This document shows positions 37,281 to 48,865 of a stretch of 64,000 nucleotides of DNA, piece after piece. How positions within the stretch are numbered: position 1 is the first letter of the stretch; each line of letters opens with the position of its first letter. The stretch comes from Eopsaltria australis (Eukaryota; Chordata; Aves; Passeriformes; Petroicidae), in assembly GCA_034509425.1 (NCBI GenBank), contig JAVTVJ010000012.1, positions 12,723,736 to 12,787,735 of the forward strand, read 5' to 3'. Under the pieces are notes generated by a model, which made no database searches, was not told where the DNA came from, and saw only the letters and a list, made by a program, of their open reading frames with translations. The position numbers were made by a program, and so were the translations under genes.

Positions 37281-38949
37281 TGCATTGTAAAATAAAATTG
37301 TTATGTATTAAAGCTATATATGTTACGAATTTAGAGAGCATACACTGTTAGGAAGAAAAAAAAAAAGTAACTGTAAGGAGTTCTTCCATATTTTTTACTT
37401 TTCGGGCAGAGATACTTCCAGTAATCTGCAATCATCATTTTCACCTCTGACCTTCAAGATGTAATTCCTTATACAGCACCTCTAAACCCATAGCTCTGAA
37501 AGCATTTAGAGTTGTTCTCAGTCTCCCTACATGCTGCTGGGCTATAGACTAGCAAAGCATTTTTCCATACATTTCTCTCTATCTGCTAGTCCTATTTACT
37601 CTGCTAGGTTCTAGCTGTGTCTGCACCTTTTTAAATGTCATTCCTAAGATACCAGTACACACAGCAAGTCTTTCCCTGGAAAAGGCTTAAAGTGCTGCAG
37701 AAATTCCATTTTTAGGCAGGCCTGAATGCAGCATCCCTGTGACTGGCAGCACTCCACAGGGGTCAAAAGTATGCTGACTTGTCCTAGAAATTAAAGCCTT
37801 AATGTATATTTGTAAGAAAATGAGACTATTTTTGACAGATAAATCTGTGGAAATGCAATCCTACTATTCCAGATAGTCATGGTGTGGGGATTCTGTCCAA
37901 GCCACTATTTCATAGGTATGCATTAGAGGTTTCTGCTCTGTATCCTATATAGTAGCCATGAAATGTAGCTCCTGCTTTGAACTTAGACAAAAGCAACCTG
38001 GAGAACATTGATAATGTGTAGCACATGTTAACTCCTACATCCAATATGTTTTTTCTGAACTGGACTGTGGTACTATTATCTTTCTCCCCTTCACATCTCT
38101 TTTCTGATCTCCCCTGTTGCAGAATTCATAGGAAATCGGTTAATGAATGGGTATCTCTAAAAAAAATCACTGTATGGGGCAATAATCAAGTTAAATAACA
38201 GCTACATCTCTGTAGATACACTCCATTCTGAAACAAACAAATGTGTTAAATAATAAACTCCAAAGTGACAACTAGCCTTGGAAACATATTTTCTATATTA
38301 CTCCTTTGTGAAGTCTTTCTTTTTTATGAATAAATGACCAAAATAAATATATTTTGTGTGTCTGTATGCACATAAACATATATATTTTTATATATCTGTC
38401 TGTCAAAGTTCTCATATGTGTTCCTTGCTGTGTAATAGATGCTATAAAATCCTACCACTCCTTGGAGAGAGAGCTGAATGCATGGTGAGTGTGCAGAGAC
38501 TGGCAGTGTTTTATGGAACCTGGCAAATGTAGGTGTAATAACAATAGATGTGCCAACATCCATATGTCAACATCCAAAATTTTTTGGCCAGACATTTAAT
38601 CTTTTATAAGCTGGAGATAGTTATTACTCTTTGAAAAGACCTCTTAGTGACTATTAACAGATGTATTGTATTTATACATTTATTTACCTTGTGTTATAGA
38701 TATGAATGACATTATTTGTAAATAAATCAATAGTACAGAGAAGCTACATTAAATATTGAAAAAGGGACAAAAAAGAAGAAAATATCTCTTAGATTAAATG
38801 ATCTTCCTATGAAATAAAATACTTACAGCTGTTTGTATTCATATCATAGCTGCACTCCCTCTTCCACAATAGTCTGTAGAGCCAGTGACATCATTGTCTT
38901 ATTACAGGGACTGATTCTGGGCTGAAGTTTGTCATCCTGTCAACAGCAA
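37281..38949. other. AT-rich noncoding sequence
   Basis: Nothing recognised beyond a TA/TG-rich patch at about 38340-38400. The minus-strand 79-codon frame at 38324-38563 overlaps that patch and shows no motif. Confidence 0.5.
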
Positions 38950-39022
38950 GTGTGACCATTTGTGTGGCAAGGACATGTTAGGACATCTGGGACACATTTG
39001 TATACACAGCCTTTTCCTGCCG

Positions 39023-39051
39023 GCTGCCTGCCCGCTGCCTGCCCGCTGCCT
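39023..39051. repeat. 11-base GC-rich tandem repeat, 2.6 copies
   Basis: The unit GCTGCCTGCCC is present twice exactly and then partially. It is GC-rich in AT-rich surroundings and lies within the LTR-like segment, where short tandem repeats often act as enhancer units. Confidence 0.85.
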
Positions 39052-39113
39052 AAACTTAATCCCACCCACATTCCTCTCTAAAGACCCCAGTGGGAGAAGG
39101 ACAAGAGAAAGAA

Positions 39114-39144
39114 GGGGAAGGACATGGGGGAGGGGATAAGAGGG
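39114..39144 (+). other. G-quadruplex-like motif
   Basis: Four G runs (4, 5, 4 and 3 G) with loops of 8, 1 and 6 bases on the plus strand. One loop is slightly longer than the usual limit of 7, so folding is plausible but not certain. Confidence 0.45.
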
Positions 39145-39320
39145 AAAAGTGTTGATAAGAGATTACAATGACTGGAATGTATAAATTGGATGTGGGGGAC
39201 AGGAGAAACTGCTTAAAAGGAGTCAAGACATGATGTATGGGACAATCTTGATTTTGCCTATGATTGCCTATGTTATCTTATATTTTAATAATTAAAATAT
39301 TATAAAATATTATCTGTTTT

Positions 39321-42300
39321 TTATCTCTATGTTATTATCTCTTTGTATACACATATATGTATGTGTCTACATTTACACAGACCAGAAAGGAGTTAAAATT
39401 GTTTCCAGAATAGTCCATGTATAAATGTACTTATAATTCTATTAATTGTGTTCAAATGTTTGGTGAAAATAAGGATAATGACCATCATTCCTTGTTTTCA
39501 ATGATTTGTACATATGCACTGTACATTTCACTCCTTGTTCAGATGGAAAAGTTGTAACATAATATTTGACTTTCAGTTTTCAAGAACTGTCAGAATCTTA
39601 GATTGATCTCTTTTTAAAAACATCTCCAGCAGTATTGTCCCTTCAAAACCACATAATCCAATATCAGATTCAGGATTCATGAAACGAATTCAACATTACT
39701 AATTCCTTCAGATTGTTACTCTTCCTATTAGTTCCTCAATTCAATCTGACCCTTTAACTTGTGAATTCCAGCACAACTAATGCAGGAAAACAATATGCTC
39801 TGTGTTAGAGTGGGATATCACAAATCAGTCTATGTCAATCTACCCTGACAGTAAAGAGAGCAGAAAAGGAAACAGACACCTTGCATGAGAGTGTGACAAG
39901 ATTTGGAATAAATAGTGTATTGATGTTTGGAAATGGGGAACATTAGAGCACAATGTGTAGTAATTCTTTTTATTTATGAATAAGCCAGTCATGTAAAATC
40001 TGCACCCTGTGGAGTAATTGTAGGTGCCTAATTGACTGCCTGTAAGCAAACCATTACAACTCTATTACTCCATCAGCTGCAGGGAGGACACAGTGGGAAA
40101 AAAAACAACTTCTAAGTAAAGTTTCCACACCCCTGCCTTGTGGTGAGATCCTCTGCTGTTTTTCGCATTCTAAATCCAGAGCATGTTGCTTCTCACAAAC
40201 TCCCTATCTGTGTAGTGCTGGTATACACAGCATGCTCTGCTATGGCAATTGTGCCAGATAATTAGAAACAAATTTAGCCCTGGTGTAAGCATGAACAGTT
40301 TCCAACAAAACCACTGTCATTATTAGGAAAAATGTCATAGTAAGAAAGAAGTTCTATGACACTTGTGTAAGTGTGAATGTGTCATCATACAACATCAACA
40401 GACCTCCAGCTCTTCTTGTTTAGCTTTTTCTCTCTCTAGAAGTAACCTAAGAGTGATGACTGCAACAGAAGGTGGAAAAAGTCTAGAAAGAAATAGGGTA
40501 GGAGTGATTGAACATAATATTTAAAGGTATATTTTTCTTGGCAATTAATATTTTGTGGATAAAAAAACCACATATTTTTTAAGAAATATCATCCAAACCA
40601 AAACCAAAGCTAAAATCCTCCTAGAAGAGTCACTCTATTCCTTGACATCAACATTTAGACTGCTTCCTTCAGTTTTCATCAGCTTATCTACAGTTTCCTA
40701 GCTTCAAGCTACAGAAATGGATACATGTAGAACAAGAGAAAACAAAATATGGTTCACTCCCATCTTCTAATCTTATAGATATCTAAAAATATCTCTAAAC
40801 CAGACTCAGTATAAAGATTGCTGATAGTCTGTGCAGGAAGTGCAGTGCCCTGTATGGAATGTCCCCCTGTGACCCAAGCAGTATTCCAAAGACCCAGAGG
40901 ATCACAGAGGAGATGCTCAGGAAATGCAGTGACAGCTGGCTTTTCTGAAAACTTTTTGAAACTTCCTTCTTCTGTTTGGATAAGATACACCAAGAAAAAG
41001 GCCAGTTGGAACTCAAAAATGCAGAAATAAAAGCGGGTATGAATATGTATTTATTCACATGCATATAAATTTCTCTCTATATATAATTTTTTAACAGTTA
41101 AAAACTGTCTTAAAAACTCCAGGAAAATTTGGAACTGGCTTCACTTCAAGATTGAGGTAGTTTAAACAAGTCCTTATTTCATCAAAAGGAGTCCATCTAT
41201 ACCACCATCTCTGTAGATTAATAGATTATTGCCCACAAACTACAAATTTGACCAGACATCAGCAGAGGCATGAAAAAGAACCTCACTAGAAGTGGGGTCA
41301 GAGTTGATTCTTGTGTTTATGATGTGTCATGTCTTATTAAAGCAAAGAGCAATGAGGACAGATCTGATAGTCATCAACCTTTTATTTTCTTCATGTATCT
41401 GCATAGTTAGGATTCAACACCCTCATGAAAATCACAAGTAATTACTGCTTGTGGGAACTCATTTAACAGGGATAACTCAATTTCTTGCAATTACATATTC
41501 TTGCCTTTATTTGTCTCAGCATCTGCTCTATTCTATCTGCTGGACACCACGCCTATAAGCTGAGGGACCTGAGAGGATTGAGGTCTTTGAGATCTGCATA
41601 CTTGAGAGTTCTGCATGGAAAATCACTCAAGGTACTCTAATTGCACTTGATGAAATTACATGTCTTCAGCTTAGCCTTAAAAAGTGTGTAAAGAAAAAAT
41701 AAAGTAAGAAAAGGGAAAAAGAAAAAAGAAAAATGGCTGAGATTTTATGTGTTGAATGAGGAGGTTCAGTTTTTTGGGAAGCAATTAGACTGGGGCAGTG
41801 GAGAGAATAAGTTGTTTCCTTTGCTGGTAAGAAGGTTTACAATTATATCTGCATCTTTTTTTACTAATTCAGTATCCATCTAGTTAGCCTTTAAGGATTT
41901 ACCCTTTGTACTTACAGCCTTTTAAAAAGTTATAAAGATATTCAGAAGAACCTTGGTAAAACCATTTTTAAGCCACGGTGAAAGACAGAAATATTTCTAC
42001 ACTTTTCCCATACACTCCTCTCTCTCTTATGGGTTTCCTTCTTGTCAATATACCTTTTTGACACTTTACCTCAGAAAAATAGAATTATACCATTTACCCA
42101 TTTAGACAGCGAAAAACACTAAGAGAATTATATACAATATCTGAAAGAAAAACAAACAACAATAATCCAAGCCACAAAAAAAACCAAACAAGCAAACAAG
42201 AAACCCACAAGTAAATCGTGCAGAAGCATCTCAAAATTGAATAGGCAGAACTTTTGGAGATCAGGGAATGAAAATTGATGGATTTTTTTGCTTAAATTTT

Positions 42301-42667
42301 CTGCATATTTTACTATTTTGGGTAAACTCTAAGCTGATTTAAAACTTTTCTCATGTTCCAAAAGACAGAGCAAAAATAATTTTCTCAAATCAGAATTTTA
42401 TTGCTTCTCTGCTACACCACATTGTTGCGCAATGTTAGTTAGATGCTCAAAAAGTAAAATTACCAAAACTCATATGCAGAAACAATGTCTAAACAATCCA
42501 AGGTAAAACCCAAAACACTTAAGCACCTACCATACACTCAAACTGTAATTTAAACATATCCAGTAGGCTGATCTAAAAAACTCTATGTACTCACATGTCT
42601 AAGGCATCTAAGTTTTCTAACTTGGTGTGTCTCTGCACACATCAAAATATGTCACCTTCTCAGCTGA
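39321..42667. other. AT-rich noncoding sequence
   Basis: No gene or repeat family recognised. Frames at 40754-41064 overlap on both strands and show no known motif. Purine-rich tracts lie at about 41695-41735, and an A/C-rich tract at about 42165-42215. Confidence 0.5.
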
Positions 42668-42699
42668 ATGAATTGCACATCCTCCACACCTAGTCCATC

Positions 42700-42860
42700 T
42701 GGGATGCAAAGTCGTGCTCGGTTTGCCAAGCGGCCCGGCTCAGTAGGTGTGCTCCGAGCTCACCTCGTGCACAGTGACAGCAGCCGTGGCAGCACATTGC
42801 AGAGCTCCCACAGCCACTTCCATGCAAAAATAGGTCAGGAGAAGGCGGCAAGTACTTGCA
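42700..42860. promoter_or_regulatory. Small CpG-rich patch
   Basis: Eight CpG dinucleotides fall within about 145 bases (42710-42850), while the rest of the window is CpG-depleted. Local GC is also higher. It is too small for a formal CpG island. It may be an exon, a promoter fragment or a hypomethylated regulatory element, and it overlaps the candidate exon at 42764-42938. Confidence 0.35.
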
Positions 42861-42938
42861 TAGCAAGACTGTTATACAAAACCTCTTTAGTAATATCACC
42901 TCCTCCTCCTCCTCCTCCCTCTTCTCACTGGCTATCTT
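42764..42938 (-). other. Candidate exon, 175 bases, minus strand
   Basis: On the minus strand the segment follows a strong acceptor (a long C/T tract ending CTTCTCTTTCAG) and precedes a good donor (GAG|GTGAGC at 42763-42758). One frame is open throughout, part of a 136-codon frame at 42690-43100, and includes a glutamate run from the (CTC)n repeat. The encoded peptide is cysteine-rich at its end and matches nothing I know, so a noncoding-RNA exon is more likely than a protein-coding one. The call rests on signal quality alone. Confidence 0.3.
42898..42918. repeat. (CTC)n trinucleotide repeat
   Basis: About seven CTC/TCC units. On the minus strand it reads GAG and would encode glutamates. A short microsatellite. 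Confidence 0.85.
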
Positions 42939-44659
42939 CTGAAAGAGAAGCAGGAGAGAGCTGTCTGCTGACACTTCATATGACTTGCATATAGAAGCAC
43001 AGGCAAAGCATTTGCAAATCCTAGCTCTACAGAACCTAATTTGGACTATGCATAAGTGCCTAAATTCAGAAGAAACAAAATTTTGGACGCTTCCCTCCAT
43101 GACATTTTCAAATGTGTAGATTAGACATTCACCATCAAATGTATTGGCTGATATGAATTAAGTTTGGGGATTGTACTGGAAAGTTTAGATGTCCCATGTT
43201 ACACTATGAATTTCACTCCTCAAGCTTGCATTTAATTTTGAGGCACTGGGTCTGTGAGCACTCCTCCAGAGCTTTTCTTAAGATTTGAACCCTTAACCAC
43301 ATTTTTGGAAGCTCAAGTGTATAGAACCTTATCCTATGGATAAGGGTGTGCACAGCGCCTTTCTCTTCTGAATACCTAAAGAAAGGAAGTTAGATCCTAG
43401 TGTTGTCAAATGGTCACCAAATAATTTGAAAAATGTATAAACTGCTTTTCCACAGTTATTTCAAAGAACTCCTGGTCAAAAATTAAGTGACATAAGTAAC
43501 CCCAGAAAGAGCTCTATTTAGCAGATGATTTGTAGAAATAAAGGATGAGTCCTGTTCTAAACTCCATGAGAGCTCTCTTGCTCTATCAGCTTCATCAGCA
43601 ACAGAAAAGACAAAGCACAAATAGTTTTGTTGATTTCATTCACAAAGATGGCAATGAACTTGACATCTCTCAGAAAGATTTCCCTTTCACAAAGCTACCA
43701 GCAAATGAAGTAAAGGATGAAGTGATACGACGAACCAACAGTCATTTTATTCGTACAGATATTTCAGGAAGTAACAGTTACATGTAACTAGAAAAAATGA
43801 AATCCATATTTAATATCTTTTTCCTGATATTGAAGTCAATGTCTGCTTTCTCTCACTTCCTTATAACCCTATAGGCTTGCGCTCATCTTGCAATTTTTAT
43901 TGTAGTCTAACTTGGACTGTCACAGTCATGCAGGTATCCAAATCTGTGCTCTTTGGAATACTGTTTTTGAAATGCAGGCAGTTGCAATATTGTGACATTT
44001 TTGGAATAGGATGAATTAATTTAATTTCATCCATGAAATTTAGATTCTCCCAACCGTCTCCCTCAGATTTTCCCTGTGAATTATCCATCAATAATTACCA
44101 AGCCAGAATTACAGGGCTATGAAGACATGGGTTCTAGTCCACGTCATTCATCCTACACAGCTTCCTTTCTAAATGCTATGTGCTATTTTCCCATTTTAAG
44201 TCCTCTTCATAAATAAGATATTCACATTTTATGAATCAAAACTCTTGATACAGATTGGCTTTATCAAAGGTCAGCTTTGTTGCCCTGTGTTAAGGGTGCT
44301 GGAACAGTAAGGGGGGATAACTACCCATATAGACACTGAGTATGTTAGAAGTTAAATCCAACACAAAATTTACTTTTATGACCCACAGATTAAGCTCTCC
44401 TGCTCCTAAGGCTGTCCTGCATTTCAAAGATCTATTCCTTTAATATTCCAGGGGACACACTTAACAACTTTATTTTTAATTAAAAGCCAATGTGGTCAGT
44501 AGGTATTAACTTGTACAAAAATACTTGTCAAGGTCAGTGCTAAAGGCTCATTGACACTGTCAAAGATACAAAAATCTTACTGATTTATGGGTTTGGTTTG
44601 CTGGATTCTTTATACTATTAGATCTGTTTCTCCCCCTAAAGACATTGAGCAGGGCTCCC
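42939..44659. other. Noncoding sequence with one unexplained 80-codon frame
   Basis: The plus-strand frame 43545-43787 starts ATG after AAGG and encodes a hydrophilic peptide of ordinary amino-acid composition, without low-complexity bias. I recognise no family and see no splice donor at its end. The rest of the stretch shows nothing I can support. Confidence 0.4.
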
Positions 44660-45800
44660 TGGAGCCTTTTTTAAAGCATTTTGTGTGGATAAATGCATAT
44701 CATGTAAGTGCTGATAAATGAGGCCAGGTATATTTTAATAACCTTCAACGTGGAAGGTATTCGTGTACCACTCTTACACACAGTCAGTCACTGTGTATCT
44801 TGGCAAAGTAAGATCCGTTTCTGAGGAAAGAGAACTATTTCCATCCTTAATAAGTCATTCCAAGTTTCCTGTGATGTTATAAATAATCGGGCAAGCAGCC
44901 GGCTTTATTCTCCCTAATTTGATATGGCAGACTTGGAGAGCAGAAAAGTTCAGCCTCAACATAAGCTCTAGAGTTGGACTTTGACCAGAATTTCCCCCTT
45001 CCCTCCCATAATGAGATAAAGTTTATCATAAAACATGCTTACCAAGGCAGCTAAGACAGGGCTCAGGCTTCACATCTATTTCCTAGGAGCCCCTAGTCAG
45101 TTCTGCGTGCTGCATGCATGAGGTCACAGCATGCTGGACTTACTTGGGGGAGCTGGCAACTAGGCTGACAGTCTTAGCTAATACACTTGTCAGTTGGGAA
45201 AATAAAAAACTGCTTGCAAAACACAGCTTAAATTAGATTGTGAGTAATTGGAAAAGGAAATATAAAGTCACACTGTTTTATATGCATGTCGGGAAGGCAG
45301 TGAGGTGATGCATTGAGTACCTGGGTTACTGACAAAGGTCAAGCACCCTCATGACAGACATCTTTTAGAAATTTTGAGGAGATGCAACAATCGTCGCAGA
45401 ACTTTAAAGAGCTGCACAATACAGAGACATGAGAACATAGCAGAGCTTATTTTTATGTGCAAAAGAAGGTCAATTGAAAGGACATATTCCTTCATAATTA
45501 TAAGAGTGACAAGAGGAATTTATGATTATATTAGAACCTGAGAAAAGATTGTTTTAAGTCTGCCTCTTCAAATGATGTTTGGCAACATTTTGGGAAAGTC
45601 ATTCAAGCTGTTTCTAATTGTCATTCAATTGCAAAAGAAGTTAAATAAATAACTCAATCTACAACTTGGAAATTCAGGGAGATTAATTAGATAATGTTAT
45701 TGAAATCGCTTATAGGCACTCTATAATAATAATGCACGCCAAAGCACTTCATTGAAGTTCATTACTTTCAAATATGAGGGAAAGGGGTTTATTTTGGTTT
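44660..45800. promoter_or_regulatory. Possible conserved enhancer block
   Basis: About 1.1 kb with few homopolymers and many recognisable transcription-factor-like cores: TTAATTAG (homeodomain, about 45683), TGACAAAGGTCA (nuclear-receptor-like, 45330-45341), an AGGTCA-type half site near 45121 and CATTCAATTG near 45622. Motifs this short occur by chance, so the call is an impression that needs cross-species alignment. Confidence 0.25.
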
Positions 45801-47254
45801 TTTTAAAGCTTCAGGTCATATTTACAGATCAACTTCATTTCCAGAATGCAATCCAGATGTATTGTTATGGATTTTAAAATAAAATTATAGCTTTAAGGTA
45901 AAACATGCTAATAGGAAAATTAACTTGTTCTGATGAGTCATAACATAAAGTAATTTCCCTTTCAAAACAAACCTAAAATCTTACTTTGGTCCCATAAGCC
46001 AGATGGTATTCTTTCAGAAGAGGTAACTTGGATCCAGCTTGGATCTTTTATGCTTCCTAAGACACTCTGTATCTTTAAAAAAATACTTTATGGGAATTAA
46101 GCATATTTTTCTAAAAAGGTCTACTCTCAATTGTATTAGGAAATTAAGAAACTGTTAGCTGAGTTACGCTTCCCTATAATTGATATGACTTCTTAAGAAA
46201 GAGTACCCGAGTACCTCATCTGCTCTCTCTTTCCTATCTCTGTCTTTCTATTCTGCAAAATCTAAAGAAGTCTCTCAGCGAATGGAAAGGTCTTCCAGGA
46301 CAGTGATGTAATTTTCTCAAGTAGAATGAACACTGGAAAGACACAGAGAGTCTAAACAGTTTGTTTGGATAGTGAGGCAACCCTGTTGCCCTGTTGCCAA
46401 CTGGAGCAGAACACTTTCTGCTTCTGCAGCAGCAGATCTGAGCAACACAACCTGGCTGCCTTCTGGAATGTGTAGGCCTGAATCTGATTTCAACAAAAGT
46501 TGCTTCACACTACTCAGGTGGTGGAAATGAGTCTTAAAGTGAGTATAAATCATATTTATACCTGCTACAAGGCTTCTTTATATGGCTAAGTCAGTGGAAA
46601 GTTGCTTTGGTGTAAATGCACTTTAGGCCCTCATACTTTTAATTTGGCATAAAAAAGGAAAGAAAAGAGAAAGAAAATTCTTTCAATGTCCCAAGTTAAG
46701 GTTGGATAACAGCCACAGTGTAACATAAGCTAAGATTTCAAAGGTGTCTCAGGAAACAGGTCTCCAGCTTCCATTCACTTTTCAAGGGGGCTGAGTGACT
46801 CACTTCCTGAGACCTGCTTGAAACCCTATCCAGAACGATTACTCTGTCTGCATACAACTAGATTGTTTTCTAATGACTGACTAGTCTGACAGAACCACTA
46901 CCACAGACAGTCTACTTTGGGTCGAGCAATAGAGCTCTTTGTTATCAGCATTGGAAGACTTTACCTAGTAGTACATGTGTTCAAGTTATAGCTGACAAAG
47001 GTATTGTTTTTGCCTATGGCGTCACTGTAGTGCCACCTCAGAGGAGCTAATCAGAATAAGGTTTGGCCTGTGCTCAAATGTTTAAATGGCAGGTTCCCAA
47101 ACAAAACACCAGGTGTTAGTCATACTGTAGGTCTCACTACTCCCTTTGAGTCAACAGTGAACCATTGCCCCAGAATATCAAAATCAGCCTGCAGCAGAAT
47201 TACTCTGTGACCAACTGGTGACTGCAGGGTCAAGGATTGTTGATCCAGACTTAC
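45801..47254. other. Noncoding sequence
   Basis: No repeat or gene recognised. The minus-strand 78-codon frame at 46317-46553 has no motif and no strong splice context. Confidence 0.45.
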
Positions 47255-47299
47255 CATTGCTGTTGTTTTCCTGAAATGCTTCCATTCTGGGTAAGTAGA
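47255..47299 (-). other. Candidate 45-base microexon, minus strand
   Basis: On the minus strand a pyrimidine-rich stretch ending GACTCCTCAG is followed by 45 bases and then a consensus donor, ATG|GTAAGT (47254-47249). The length is a multiple of three, and the frame STYPEWKHFRKTTAM is open. Both splice sites are good, but the combination can arise by chance and no known protein matches. Treat it as a lead. Confidence 0.25.
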
Positions 47300-48727
47300 C
47301 TGAGGAGTCAGAAGACAGCTCAAAAAGAAAATCACAAGACTTAGTGTTATTAGTTTCTAGTTAAGAATTAAGTCCAGCATCAGCTAAATTAACTTCAGGA
47401 AGCTGTTTTATTTCCCTCTACAATCAGTGGAGAGAAACAGGTACTTGGAGAAGACAGTCCTTCTCTTCCCTGATATTACAGAAACAGAAGGATTGATTAT
47501 ATAGAACAAAAGGATGGTTACTCATCCCTGGAAGTTAAATTTTCCTGTCCTTTGGCAAAAGAGATGTCTTTAACAACAAATTTATGGTAAACAACTCCAG
47601 TCTCTGGCCTTAGAGCTTTAACCACAATATCATCAAGTTTACACACAATCTTAATATTGAGAAAATTTTTTTATTTGATATTATGGTCTATACCTTTAAG
47701 AATATTATTCATTCATGATCCAGTCAACATATTTTGAAATGCATAAATAGAGAGATGCAGGCACCTACACACACATGCATCTGTGTTGTATATTCAAACA
47801 ATATCTGAAACTGTCACCAATGCATAACGGCCAAAAGTCTTCTCTGGAAAGCAGAAAGCCAAAAGCACAAGGTGATTAATGGTGATGGATTTTATTGATT
47901 TTATTAGCAAACAAGTCCTCAAACAATTTTTCTTTGTTCTATGAATGCAAAAATCCCAGGACACTGAGGATCTAAGTATTTTCTAACTTATGATGTCAGA
48001 AGAAAGGTCACTGAATGTACTGGATTTCTTACCCTTCAGTAAGTGATAAGTAAGTAAGAAAGTATCTCTAGTCTTAGCCTCTGCCAGACTTTTGCAATAC
48101 TAAATGTCAAATTCTTGCTATGGACAGGTTGATGTGGAACATCTAAATGCAATTCACCCACTTGATTTTTAATTCTTGCTTTGAAACCAGCCCATGATGC
48201 TACTAAACTACAGACATTTTCCACACTGTATACTGTTAGCTATCTACATCTTTATTAAGCTATCATGGTATTGATTTGGATTTAATACAGCCTTTGCAAT
48301 TACAAATCTCTAATATATAAGAGACCCAGTATAGATATCCAGGAAAAAACTTTTGGACAGTAAGATGCAAATCTTCTTACTTACCTGTAACCAGCCACCT
48401 ATGCATTAAGTTTCAGCTGCAAGCTTCCTGCACTGAGTGTCTATACTGGAAAAGAGAGACAGGCTCCTGAAGCAGGTGATTAATTAGTCAGGACCTTAAG
48501 AAAGAGGAGAAAAAATCTGGAGGTGTTGAAATTTATTCAATGATTATAAATGGAGTCTTGGTAAATAGCTTACACCTTTAGATAGCTAAATTTAGGAACA
48601 ATTACTCCCACTCCTACTGACTGTTCATAACTCCTCAGTAAATATCAGTCAAAACAAGAGTAAAGATTTTGTGCCTTAAAATTGAATATGAGACAAAAGC
48701 CTACAGTAGAAGTTGATTTTGCATATA
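47300..48727. other. AT-rich noncoding sequence
   Basis: No gene or repeat family recognised. Short frames only. Confidence 0.5.
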
Positions 48728-48865
48728 TAGAATTATAGAATTATTACAGAATTAGAGAATTATAGACCAGTTTGGGTTGGAACAGTTGCTCAGAGCCCTG
48801 TCCAAATTGACCTTAAATGGTTCTGAGGACAGAACATTTATCACCTTTCTGGGCTCTCTCTCCCT
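48728..48865 (-). mobile_element. CR1 3' end fragment, minus strand
   Basis: Starts with four or more decayed octamer-like units (AGAATTAT, AGAATTAG), the CR1 3' terminal repeat read in antisense. CAGTTTGGGTTGGAACAG, GTTGCTCAGAGCCCTGTCCAA and a decayed tail to about 48865 follow. The block that normally lies between the GGTTGGAA and GTTGCTCAGAGCCC motifs is deleted. It is heavily 5'-truncated. Confidence 0.85.

Larger units (their letters stand above)
38950..39320 (+). mobile_element. Possible decayed solo LTR
   Basis: The segment differs sharply from its flanks. A GC-rich tandem repeat (39023-39051) is followed by a purine-rich tract (39090-39150), then TATAAATTGG at 39180-39189, then an AT-rich end with AATTAAAATATTATAAAA. 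That order (enhancer-like repeats, purine-rich stretch, TATA box, A/T-rich poly(A) zone) resembles the U3-R-U5 layout of avian endogenous retrovirus LTRs. A TGTG start at about 38952 is possible. I cannot place the 3' end, target-site duplication or family, and no internal viral genes are present. An unrelated unique segment is a real alternative. Confidence 0.35.
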
